Shown in pieces: positions 36,828 through 44,709 of a DNA stretch of 64,000 nucleotides (positions within the stretch are counted from its first letter, which is position 1; every line of letters begins with the position of its first letter). Both the position numbers and the translations under genes were made by a program. This DNA is from Acetobacterium sp. (GTDB lineage: Bacteria > Bacillota > Clostridia > Eubacteriales > Eubacteriaceae), in NCBI GenBank assembly GCA_028692885.1, contig JAQUWM010000001.1:35293-99292 (forward strand), written 5' to 3'. The notes under the pieces were generated by a model. It was not told the DNA's origin. It worked only from the letters and a program-made list of their open reading frames with translations, and did no database searches.

Positions 36828-37841
36828 TTATTGATCGATTTTATAATATTTTTTGTACCATTTCACAAACTTAGCCAAGCCCTCTTCGATACTCGTATTG
36901 GGTTTAAAACCAATATCTTTTTCAAGATCACTGACATCGGCATAGGTGACCAGTACATCACCGGGTTGCATATCCATATAAATTTTCTCAGCTGTTATTC
37001 CCAGCTGATCTTCCAAAATTGTAATAAACCGCATTAAATCAACCGGATTATTATTGCCGATATTATAGATCTTGTAGGGTGCAAAACTGCTACTTAAGTC
37101 ATCGACCCGTTCATCCCAGTGCGGGTTGGCAGCTGGTACTTTTGTTATCAGTTGAGCGATACTTTCAACAATGTCATCGACATAGGTAAAGTCCCGTTTC
37201 ATCTGGCCATGATTAAAGACCTTGATCGGCGTTCCGGCCAAAATATCCCTGACAAAAGAAAAGTACGCCATATCCGGTCTTCCATAAGGCCCATAAACGG
37301 TAAAAAATCTTAATCCAGTTGTAGGAATATTAAATAAGTGACTGTATGTATGAGCCATCAGCTCATTTGCTTTCTTGGTTGCGGCATAGAGGGAAACGGG
37401 ATGATCGACATTGTGCTGAGTCGAAAAAGGAACCACTTTATTTCCGCCATAAACCGAACTGGATGAAGCATATAGCAAATGTTTTACCGGATAATGGCGA
37501 CATCCTTCAAGAATATTCATAAACCCGATCAGATTGGAATCAACATAGGCCTCGGGATGGGTTATCGAATAACGAACACCTGCCTGGGCCGCCAGATTGA
37601 TCACATAATCTGGTCGATGCGTGGCAAAAATCCGATCGACTGAGGGTTTGTCTTTTAAATCAACCTTGTCAAAAACAAAATTATGGTGCGCTTTTAAAAT
37701 AGCTAAACGGTCCTCCTTTAAGGATGGTTGATAATAATTATTGAGATTATCAATCCCAACGATGTCATGATTCTTAACAAGCAGTAACTTAGCTAAATGA
37801 AAACCGATAAAGCCTGCTGCCCCAGTAATTAATATTTTCAT
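36828..37841 (-). CDS. UDP-glucuronate 4-epimerase-like NAD-dependent epimerase
   Basis: 337 residues. Extended short-chain dehydrogenase: GAAGFIGFHLAKLL (NAD loop), YASSSSVYGGNKVVPF with the catalytic serine, YAATKKANE (catalytic tyrosine and lysine), and TGLRFFTVYGPYGRPDMAYF, a stretch typical of UDP-GlcA 4-epimerases, which make UDP-galacturonate. First gene of the operon, and the promoter should lie upstream in 37842-38028, where an inverted repeat is present. Confidence 0.88.
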   Translation of the reverse strand: MKILITGAAGFIGFHLAKLLLVKNHDIVGIDNLNNYYQPSLKEDRLAILKAHHNFVFDKVDLKDKPSVDRIFATHRPDYVINLAAQAGVRYSITHPEAYVDSNLIGFMNILEGCRHYPVKHLLYASSSSVYGGNKVVPFSTQHNVDHPVSLYAATKKANELMAHTYSHLFNIPTTGLRFFTVYGPYGRPDMAYFSFVRDILAGTPIKVFNHGQMKRDFTYVDDIVESIAQLITKVPAANPHWDERVDDLSSSFAPYKIYNIGNNNPVDLMRFITILEDQLGITAEKIYMDMQPGDVLVTYADVSDLEKDIGFKPNTSIEEGLAKFVKWYKKYYKIDQ

Positions 37842-37866
37842 TGTTTGTCCACCTTTATTCTCGTCT

Positions 37867-37898
37867 GTACCAGCACTTGACCGTTCAAGCGACTGTAC
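37867..37898. promoter_or_regulatory. Inverted repeat in the exopolysaccharide operon leader
   Basis: GTAC...CTTGA-ACGG-TCAAG...GTAC (minus-strand reading): five-base inner arms and four-base outer arms around a four-base loop, 26 bases before the first start codon. It could be an operator or an RNA hairpin. I could not identify the promoter with confidence. Confidence 0.45.
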
Positions 37899-38024
37899 AG
37901 TTCCGATTGATAATTCGATTGTTAATTAATATTTTACCCTTTTCAGCTTCATCTTACCACTATTTTAATGACTATTTATTCAACCCCGCCAGTTTTTATT
38001 GTTATTCTATTTTTTGCGGCACAA

Positions 38025-38061
38025 TCAAAAATAAGCTGTGCTAAAAAAAGCACGGCTTATT
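38025..38061 (-). terminator. Terminator of the ChW/beta-helix gene
   Basis: AATAAGC-x-GTGCT / AGCAC-x-GCTTATT with an A/T loop, followed on the minus strand by TTTGATT. Confidence 0.75.
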
Positions 38062-38114
38062 CGTGATTGCGGTTTTAGTGGTGTTTCAACGATGATCCAA
38101 CGGCTGATCGGAGA

Positions 38115-40088
38115 TCAATCCGCTTTTGCGGTCAGTAGGTTGAAATTATTACTGACCACCGAGAAGTCTGAGCTGGCGTTTAAGCGCTGGAAGCCGCTGT
38201 AAGAATTATCCACTACCTGAATTGCGGTTCCTTCAGGGTTATAAATCAGATAGTCATAGGTGGCGCCACTGTTGCTAAAGCTGTTGTTTCGAAGAACCGC
38301 CTGTGAACCGACACCACGGAATCCGATGCCATATTTATCAATGCTATGGTATTTGAAATTTGAATTTTCAACAACAACATTGGTTGTCCGGGAGGCGCTG
38401 TTGGCACTGATTACCGGAATTTTGTCGATATTCGTGACGTTCATTCCAGAAATACGGGTATCCTTGACCTCGCCGATCAACCAGAACAACGCTCCGGCCA
38501 TCCCCGTGGAGTCAACAGTAATATTGGAGATATTTGACTGTGCACTATTGCCGATACTGAACGCGCCAATATCAGTGGTTGATGGCCTTGCGTTGCTGAT
38601 TGTTACCTCACTAATGCTCAAATTGTTGGCATTGGCAATTTTGAATCCGAGGCTGCTGCCTTCAATCGTTAATCCTTTAATTGTAACATTATTGGCACCG
38701 GTGTTGATGTGCATTCCGACGACGCTATTCTTAATGCGGCAATTTTCAAAAACAATGTGATCGGGGGCAGTCGGGAATTTCTCATTACCAGCCACGGCAA
38801 TGCCACCACCGGAGGCATTGTTGAACTCGACGTTGCCAAAATAAAAATGACTATTATCGCCTCGGATGTATGCCGAGTGCAACCATTTGGTTCCGCCAGC
38901 GCTGGAATTCAAGATGCTGTCGACCATTGTAAAGTTATTGGTTCCGGAGACTTGCAGCGGCATTCCGGCGTTATCAATCCTCAGATTACTGACCGTGATT
39001 CCCTGATTCCGGACCGCTCCCGATTGGCCCATTTTTAAGCCCACATACATATTGTCCATCTTAACGTCCTTAATTGTCAGTGCGCTGATGCCCTGGAAAA
39101 AGATGCCCTGAACATTACTGATCATGCTGTCGGCGTAATAGTCAGTTCCGGTGATGCTGTTTTGCGATTTCAGGGTCAATCCTTCAATGGTTACGTTGGC
39201 AATGGCGGCGGCCGGATTCGACCATAAGATATTTGTCACTGTCGTCGGCTGCGGAGGCATATACAAGGTTGCTCCATAGCCACTAATCTTTGTGTTCGTT
39301 TTAATTTCCAATTGACTGGTAACCAGATAGGGACTGCTTGATGCCGGGATTGTCAAGCTGACCTTTTTGCTGCTGGCTTCGTTGATGGCTTTCTGAATGG
39401 CGACGGTGTCATCGGTGACGCCATCGCCTTTTGCACCAAAATCTTTAACACTGACGCCCTGGTTTACCGTTGGTGCGGGTTGCGACACGACCGGTTCGGT
39501 AACAACACCACCAACTGGCTCGCTGATAACTTCAGCTGAATGCTTTTCAATGACAATTTCAATCGCTTCCAACCGCAGACTTTTGCCTTCTGAGCCGGCC
39601 AGCGCTCCATCTGATACCCAACCCTGAGCCCAGCCTTCGTTCTGGATATGGGTTCGGTATTTAACCGAATACTCAGCGGCCTGCGTACCGGTTAATCTGA
39701 TCTGAACCCCTTCCAACCGCAAGCCTGCGCCTTCCGATCCGGAAAAACCTCCATTTGCCGCCCATTGTTGTTCCCAGCCCTTATTCTGAACATGGGTCCG
39801 GTATTCAATTCCCAAGCCTGCCGGTACGCTTCCGGTTAGCTTGATTTCAATCCCTTCTAGCCGATAGCCTTTTCCTTCTGAACCGGAAAGCTTACCCGTG
39901 CTGATCCATCCCTGCGCCCAACCGTCATTCTGGATATGGGTTCGATAGCTGACGCCAGCCGTATCGGTAGCTTCTGTTTCTAAACTTGTTGCTAAAACGT
40001 TGGCCGAAAAACCGCACAGCAATAGCATTAACAGCACCGCTGTACTTGCCCAAATTTTCTTGACTCGATGATCCTTCTTAATCTTCAT
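38115..40088 (-). CDS. Secreted ChW-repeat protein with pectate-lyase-like beta-helix, riboswitch-controlled
   Basis: About 657 residues. Signal peptide (KIWASTAVLLMLLLCGFSANVLA), then three clostridial hydrophobic-W repeats of about 50 residues (YRTHIQNDGWAQGW...SGSEGKGYRLEGIEIKL and two more), a short linker with VTEPVVSQPAP, and a right-handed parallel beta-helix of the pectate-lyase superfamily, beginning VSVKDFGAKGDGVTDD. The helix is a fold that also serves as phage tailspike or adhesin, so enzyme activity is not proven. The start is the ATG at 40088: AAAGGAG lies just before it, and the 48 open codons upstream run through the riboswitch. The C-terminal 400 residues closely match the next gene. 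Confidence 0.85.
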   Translation of the reverse strand: MKIKKDHRVKKIWASTAVLLMLLLCGFSANVLATSLETEATDTAGVSYRTHIQNDGWAQGWISTGKLSGSEGKGYRLEGIEIKLTGSVPAGLGIEYRTHVQNKGWEQQWAANGGFSGSEGAGLRLEGVQIRLTGTQAAEYSVKYRTHIQNEGWAQGWVSDGALAGSEGKSLRLEAIEIVIEKHSAEVISEPVGGVVTEPVVSQPAPTVNQGVSVKDFGAKGDGVTDDTVAIQKAINEASSKKVSLTIPASSSPYLVTSQLEIKTNTKISGYGATLYMPPQPTTVTNILWSNPAAAIANVTIEGLTLKSQNSITGTDYYADSMISNVQGIFFQGISALTIKDVKMDNMYVGLKMGQSGAVRNQGITVSNLRIDNAGMPLQVSGTNNFTMVDSILNSSAGGTKWLHSAYIRGDNSHFYFGNVEFNNASGGGIAVAGNEKFPTAPDHIVFENCRIKNSVVGMHINTGANNVTIKGLTIEGSSLGFKIANANNLSISEVTISNARPSTTDIGAFSIGNSAQSNISNITVDSTGMAGALFWLIGEVKDTRISGMNVTNIDKIPVISANSASRTTNVVVENSNFKYHSIDKYGIGFRGVGSQAVLRNNSFSNSGATYDYLIYNPEGTAIQVVDNSYSGFQRLNASSDFSVVSNNFNLLTAKAD

Positions 40089-40092
40089 ATTG

Positions 40093-40180
40093 CTCCTTTC
40101 GGTAACCGGCTGCCTTTCTCTTGAGTTAAGGCCCTTAGTTTTGCGTCCCAACTTTTCAGCTGGTTTGCCGTTATCGTGGA
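40093..40180 (-). promoter_or_regulatory. GEMM-I cyclic-di-GMP riboswitch (single) of the ChW/beta-helix gene
   Basis: Minus strand: GGCAAACC, GAAA loop, GGGACGCAAA, GGGCCT, then GGCAGCCGGTTACCG, the diagnostic GEMM-I order. The P1 3' strand (CGAAAGGA) contains the ribosome site GGA and can pair with TCC-x-x-CG at the 5' end, so ligand binding would be expected to hide the ribosome site. Confidence 0.92.
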
Positions 40181-40213
40181 TCTGATTGTTCACAAACTGC
40201 TCCGGCAGTTGAT

Positions 40214-40246
40214 AAAATAAAGCCTTGTTCAAATGAGCAAGGCTTT
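40214..40246 (-). terminator. Terminator between the two beta-helix genes
   Basis: 9-bp perfect stem AAAGCCTTG/CAAGGCTTT with a 10-base loop, then ATTTTATC on the minus strand. It ends only about 35 bases before the single riboswitch. Confidence 0.8.
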
Positions 40247-40305
40247 AGTAATTGCTTTATTGAATTATCATCAATCTATTGATATGATCTCATCGGCTAT
40301 CATTA

Positions 40306-41904
40306 TTAATCCACTTTTGCGGTCAACAGGTTAAAGTTATTGCTGGCCACGGAGAAATCTGAGCTGGCATTCAAGCGCTGGAAGCCGCTGTAAGAATTGT
40401 CAGATACCTGAATTGAAGTTCCTTCGGGATTATAAATCAGGTAGGAAAAAGTAGCGCCACTGTTGGTAAAAGTATTATTTCGAAGAACCGCCTGTGAACC
40501 GACGCCGCGGAATCCGATACCGTATTTATCAATGCTGTTGTATTTGAAATTTGAATTTTCAATGACAACATTCGTTGTTTTGGAGGCACTATTGGCACTG
40601 ATTACGGGAATCTTGTTGATATTTGCAGCATTCATTCCGGAAACAGTGGTATCTTTGACTTCACCAATCAACCAGAACAGGGCACCAGCCATACCGGTGG
40701 AGTCAACGGTAACATTAGAGATCTTCGCCTGGTAGCTATTTCCAATGATGAATGCGCCGATATCAGTCGTCGATGGAATCGCACCACTGATGTTGACGTT
40801 ATCGATATTTAAATTATTAGCATCGGCAATTTTAAATCCGAGACTGCTACCTTCAATGGTTAACCCGGAAATGCTGACATTGTTGGCACCGGTATTAATA
40901 TGCATACCGACGACACTATTTTTAACACGACAGTTTTCAAACACAATGTGATCGGGAGCTGTTGGGAATTTTTCATTGCCAGCTACGGCAATACCGCCAC
41001 CAGGGGCATTATTGAACTCGACATTGGTGAACCGGAAATTGCTGTTATCGCCGCGAATATAAGCAGCATGAAGCCATTTTGTTCCGCCGGCATTGGCATT
41101 GAGAATACTGTCGCTCATAGTAAAATCGTTGGTTCCTGATACCTGAACGGGCATACCGGTATTGTCGATCTTGAGATTACTGACGGTGATCCCCTGATTC
41201 CGGGTCGCTCCCGATTGGCCCATTTTCAAGCCCACATACATGCTGTCCATAGCAACATCTTTAATAGTCAGGTTACTAATGCCCTGGAAAAACATTCCCT
41301 GAACGTTACTAATCATGCTGTTGGCATAATACTCGGTTCCGGCAATGGTATTCTGGGATTTCAGAGTCAGCCCTTCAATCGAAACATTTGAAGTATAAGT
41401 TGTCGGATCTGACCATAAGATATTCTGGATTGTTGTCGTTTGAGGTGCCATGTATAAGGTTGCCCCATAACCGCTGATCCGGGTATTATTCTTTACTTGC
41501 AATTGACTGGTAACCACATAGGTTGCCGCCGGAACACTTAAACTGACATTTTTACTGCTGGCTTCATTAATCGCTTTTTGAATGGCGGCGGTATCATCGC
41601 TGATGCCATCGCCTTTTGCGCCAAAATCTTTAACACTGAGGGTTGTGCTAACCGGTGCTGTGACTGGTTCAGTAGCAACTGGTTCCGTGGCAACTGGTTC
41701 AGTGGCAACCGGTTCCGTGACAACCGGTTCCGTGACAACCGGTTCCGTGACAACCGGTTCCGTAACAACCGGTTCCGTAACAACCGGTTCAGTAACGACT
41801 GGTCTCGTTTTAGGTGGTTTAACTCTAGCTGCAAAAGCAGTATTTAATGGCATAACACTAAATAATAATAAAAAGGTGACTAAAAAAACAGATAACTTTT
41901 TCAT
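40306..41904 (-). CDS. Secreted pectate-lyase-like beta-helix protein with VTEP repeats, under tandem riboswitches
   Basis: 532 residues. Signal peptide (LSVFLVTFLLLFSVMPLNTAFA), a proline-rich linker with six VVTEP and three VATEP units (about 36-85), then the pectate-lyase-superfamily beta-helix beginning LSVKDFGAKGDGISDDTAAIQKA. The helix is very similar over its length to that of 38115-40088, so the pair arose by duplication; this one lacks the ChW repeats and has the VTEP linker instead. There is no LPxTG sorting motif. Its substrate is unknown; a matrix or polysaccharide-binding role is as likely as lyase activity. Ribosome site AAAGGAATACCACC directly follows the third riboswitch. Confidence 0.85.
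   Translation of the reverse strand: MKKLSVFLVTFLLLFSVMPLNTAFAARVKPPKTRPVVTEPVVTEPVVTEPVVTEPVVTEPVVTEPVATEPVATEPVATEPVTAPVSTTLSVKDFGAKGDGISDDTAAIQKAINEASSKNVSLSVPAATYVVTSQLQVKNNTRISGYGATLYMAPQTTTIQNILWSDPTTYTSNVSIEGLTLKSQNTIAGTEYYANSMISNVQGMFFQGISNLTIKDVAMDSMYVGLKMGQSGATRNQGITVSNLKIDNTGMPVQVSGTNDFTMSDSILNANAGGTKWLHAAYIRGDNSNFRFTNVEFNNAPGGGIAVAGNEKFPTAPDHIVFENCRVKNSVVGMHINTGANNVSISGLTIEGSSLGFKIADANNLNIDNVNISGAIPSTTDIGAFIIGNSYQAKISNVTVDSTGMAGALFWLIGEVKDTTVSGMNAANINKIPVISANSASKTTNVVIENSNFKYNSIDKYGIGFRGVGSQAVLRNNTFTNSGATFSYLIYNPEGTSIQVSDNSYSGFQRLNASSDFSVASNNFNLLTAKVD
41660..41812. repeat. 15-bp tandem repeat encoding the VTEP linker
   Basis: About nine units of 15 bases with the plus-strand form ACAACCGGTTCCGTG and single-base variants; three consecutive units are identical. 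Each encodes V-V/A-T-E-P. Such arrays change length by slippage without breaking the frame. Confidence 0.85.
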
Positions 41905-41912
41905 GGTGGTAT

Positions 41913-41992
41913 TCCTTTCGGTAGCCGGCTGCCATTTTACAGGCCCTTAGCTTTGCGTCCCAACTTTTCAATTGGTTTGCCTTTTTCGTTGA
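41913..41992 (-). promoter_or_regulatory. GEMM-I riboswitch, tandem copy 3 (gene-proximal)
   Basis: Minus strand: GGCAAACC AATT GAAA AGTTGGGACGCAAA, then GCTAAGGGCCT and GGCAGCCGGCTACCG. P1 can form from ATTC-xx-CG with CG-xxx-GGAAT, which includes the GGA of the ribosome site. Confidence 0.92.
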
Positions 41993-42032
41993 ATAACGAT
42001 GAATATTTAAAAAAAGTGCAAATAAAAAACTT

Positions 42033-42114
42033 CCCTTTCGGTAACTGGCTGCCATTTTACAGGCCCTCTAGTTTTGCGTCCCTGCCTTTCGACAGGTTTG
42101 CCTTTATCGTTGGA
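42033..42114 (-). promoter_or_regulatory. GEMM-I riboswitch, tandem copy 2
   Basis: Minus strand: GGCAAACC TGTC GAAA GGCAGGGACGCAAA, GAGGGCCT, GGCAGCCAGTTACCG. Its P1 (TTCC-xx-CG with CG-xxx-GGGAA) is directly followed by GTTTTTTATTTG, so the aptamer stem plus U-run could end transcription. Confidence 0.92.
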
Positions 42115-42169
42115 AAGCAATTCCACGATATTGATTCTTTTGTAATTTCTTCTTTTTTTGAATAGTACC

Positions 42170-42250
42170 TTCCTTTCGCTAACTGGTTGCCTTTTTACTG
42201 ACGTTTCCGGTTTGCGTCGCTGCTTTTTTACAGCTTTGCTCTGAATCGAA
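42170..42250 (-). promoter_or_regulatory. GEMM-I-like riboswitch, tandem copy 1 (promoter-proximal, divergent)
   Basis: Minus strand: AGCAAAGC, TGTAAAAAA, GCAGCGACGCAAA, then GGCAACCAGTTAGCG. The stem GCTG/CAGC compensates for changes relative to the other copies, so the fold is kept, but positions next to the ligand pocket differ (A for G before GCAAA, G for C in TTACCG). Confidence 0.75.
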
Positions 42251-42294
42251 GTACCTAAACATTAGAATATTAAATTATTTACTTTTATGCGGTC

Positions 42295-42323
42295 ACTATA
42301 TCATATTTCCATCCATTAGTCAA
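42295..42323 (-). promoter_or_regulatory. Sigma-A promoter of the triple-riboswitch transcript
   Basis: Minus strand: TTGACT (42318-42323), 17 bases, TATAGT (42295-42300). The leader from here to the ATG at 41904 is about 385 bases. Confidence 0.85.
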
Positions 42324-42517
42324 TCGCTTGAAATATTTTAATTTTATTTTAAGATTTATCTTCATTTACAACTTAATAAACTAATGAATGACTTAGAGTG
42401 TTAAAAGTAATTTAGGTCGTCTTTTATACCGCATACTGAATGAGAGCCTGTTGCAAAATCAATATATTGTCTGCTTAATGGCATAAATTGATTTTTAATG
42501 CCTCAACTATGAATACA

Positions 42518-42630
42518 TAAGTTGAATTAAATCATGTTGCAAATTGAACTGGCAATTGCGGTGTGCGGGCGAGGGTCTGACCCCTTGGTCAGCACGGATT
42601 GCTCTACGTTAAAATATTTAATTCAACTTA
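42518..42630. repeat. Palindromic intergenic repeat, family B copy 2 (intact ends)
   Basis: 15-bp perfect terminal inverted repeats: TAAGTTGAATTAAAT (42518-42532) and ATTTAATTCAACTTA (42616-42630). Inside are GCAAT/ATTGC arms and the hairpin CTGACC-CCTT-GGTCAG. 113 bases, no coding capacity. Confidence 0.8.
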
Positions 42631-42642
42631 GATATCGATTAG

Positions 42643-44709
42643 TCAAAATACTTTGCCCTCCATAAATAGCCTGACCAATTCCGGATCAAACTGGGTTCCG
42701 GCATTGTTTCTCAGTTCTGCCAGAGCGACAGTCTCTGTCAGTACAGACTGGTAACTCCGTTCACTGGTCATCGCATCGTAGGCATCGGCAATCGCACAGA
42801 TCCGTGCCGGTAGCGGGATTTCCTGACCCTTAAGCCCCTTGGGATATCCTTTACCATCCCATCTTTCATGATGAGCCAGAACATATTCAGCAATTTCAGT
42901 CAACTCGTTGTTGGTACTGAGAATACGATAGCCAATTTCAGCATGATTCTTGATCTCCAACCATTCCACATCAGTCAGCTTGGTCGGCTTATTCAGGATC
43001 CTGTCGGCTATCGCAATTTTGCCGATATCGTGCAGTAAGCCAAAGGCTTTCAGCTCCTTGATCTGATAGTCACCCAAGCCGAGCACCTCGCCCATTCGTT
43101 GACATAGTTCTGATACCTGTCTTGAATGAACTTCCTCGCGGTTACTTTTACGATTAAGCACGGCGATGATATTGTCAATAACCCGTCCCTTTAGACTTGG
43201 TCCCTCATATAGTTTATTGTGGTACATCGCATCTTCGGCTTTTTTAAAGATTTCTTCACGGTCGTCGGCCGCCCTGGTTTTGGTTTGATAGCCAAATGAA
43301 ACTGATATCTCTAGACCCTCGATGGTTTCTTTTTTTAAAATTTTGTTGATTCGTTTGATCAGTTGGGCGGCTTCAAAGGCATCCGTTTTCGGGAACAACA
43401 TGACAAACTCATCACCACCGATTCGGGCAATGATATCATCGGCTCGGCAACCGTTGGTCAGCGCTGCGGCAGTCTTGATCAACAATTGATCACCAGTCAC
43501 ATGACCAAATGAATCGTTAATCAGTTTTAGTCCGTTGACATCGCCCATCACAATCGTCAAAGGCCAGTTTCTGGGAGTATCAAGGCGAACTAATTCTTCT
43601 TCATAAAAGCGGCGATTATACAGGCCGGTCAAGTGATCATGAAAGCTTAGATATTTAATTTCATCCTGGCTCTTTTTCTTTTCGGTACAATCCCGAAAGA
43701 CCAGGACAACCCCAGTTAAATTTCCGCGTTCATCAATAATCGGGGCGGCACTATCCTCAATCAAACGCTCGCTGCCATCTTTTGAGATCAGCAGAGTGTA
43801 ATTGTCCAGCTCAATGATTTGTTCATTTGCCAAGACCTTTGCGACAGGGTTATCGCAGCGAACCCTGGTGTCTTCATTGATGATCTGAAAAACTGTTTCG
43901 ATCGGCTGACCAATCGCTTCTTCCTGGCTCCACCCGGTAAGCTGTTCGGAAACCCTATTCATGATTAACACCTGCCCCCGGGTATCGGTTGAGATAACGC
44001 CGTCGCCAATTGAGATCAGCGTCGTTTTGAACAGTTCTTTTTCATTATAAAGCTGCTCTTCAATGGCTTTGCTTTCGCTGAGGATTCGTGACAAATTGAG
44101 GTTACTGAAACTCAATGCCGAAATCATCGCACCTAACTTTGAATAAAAGGCCATGACCGCTTCAACCGTTTTACGGTCATAGCGGGGCACCCGGTTGAGG
44201 GCGGCGAGATATGCTGCCTCATCAAAACCATAGCGCCGAGCCTGGTTGCAGAATTGTTCCAGATCTAACTCTTCATCGGTGTAGATAAACTGTCCAAAAT
44301 AAATATTACCGAGATGCTGGCCGGATACCACAATCGGTGAGGACATATCCCACATGCCATTTTTGCAGCGGTATGATTGAAACGTCCCCGGTGCAGTGGC
44401 TCGGGCTAGAATGGTATCACTCTCAACGCAATTCTGCTGGGTTTCGGGATGGCGTCGATGAAATTTTGTGCAGATGTCCTGCCAGCCGACGCCCACCAGG
44501 ATTCTCCCGTTGCGGTCGACAATAGCACCCAACATCCCGGTGATGCGCTGGAAATTCGCCATCAGGGACTGCACCGCCGGAACGTCAATGATGTCAGCAA
44601 GTTCTAATTCCTCCCCCTCGATGTCCGCTGTCAGTTTGTCACAAACGTCTGCCTCGCGGGTTTTCAGCTCCGTCGGGTGCTGGTCAGCTTCACAATTGAG
44701 CAGATTCAC
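42643..44709 (-). CDS. PocR-PAS-GGDEF-HD-GYP cyclic-di-GMP protein
   Basis: About 688 residues, cytoplasmic. A PocR sensory domain (about 30-200: DIIDVPAVQSLMANFQRITGMLGAI...CTKFHR...CKNGMWDMSSPIVVSGQHLGNIYFGQF), a PAS domain (about 215-335), GGDEF (about 350-505) with intact IGGDEF, and HD-GYP (about 520-685) with HDIGKIAI and HHERWDGKGYPKGLKGQ. PocR domains sense small metabolites such as 1,2-propanediol or other hydrocarbons; the ligand here is unknown. Both catalytic motifs look intact. The start is taken as the GTG at 44709, six bases after GGAGGTGG; the ATG seven codons earlier contains that site. Confidence 0.88.
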   Translation of the reverse strand: MNLLNCEADQHPTELKTREADVCDKLTADIEGEELELADIIDVPAVQSLMANFQRITGMLGAIVDRNGRILVGVGWQDICTKFHRRHPETQQNCVESDTILARATAPGTFQSYRCKNGMWDMSSPIVVSGQHLGNIYFGQFIYTDEELDLEQFCNQARRYGFDEAAYLAALNRVPRYDRKTVEAVMAFYSKLGAMISALSFSNLNLSRILSESKAIEEQLYNEKELFKTTLISIGDGVISTDTRGQVLIMNRVSEQLTGWSQEEAIGQPIETVFQIINEDTRVRCDNPVAKVLANEQIIELDNYTLLISKDGSERLIEDSAAPIIDERGNLTGVVLVFRDCTEKKKSQDEIKYLSFHDHLTGLYNRRFYEEELVRLDTPRNWPLTIVMGDVNGLKLINDSFGHVTGDQLLIKTAAALTNGCRADDIIARIGGDEFVMLFPKTDAFEAAQLIKRINKILKKETIEGLEISVSFGYQTKTRAADDREEIFKKAEDAMYHNKLYEGPSLKGRVIDNIIAVLNRKSNREEVHSRQVSELCQRMGEVLGLGDYQIKELKAFGLLHDIGKIAIADRILNKPTKLTDVEWLEIKNHAEIGYRILSTNNELTEIAEYVLAHHERWDGKGYPKGLKGQEIPLPARICAIADAYDAMTSERSYQSVLTETVALAELRNNAGTQFDPELVRLFMEGKVF

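Noticed and set aside
41660..41812. CRISPR-like array
   Set aside because: The 15-base units have no spacers and lie in frame within a protein; they are a coding minisatellite.
41578..41847. RDNRF-type repeat protein frame on the plus strand
   Set aside because: It is the reverse reading of the VTEP minisatellite of the beta-helix gene.
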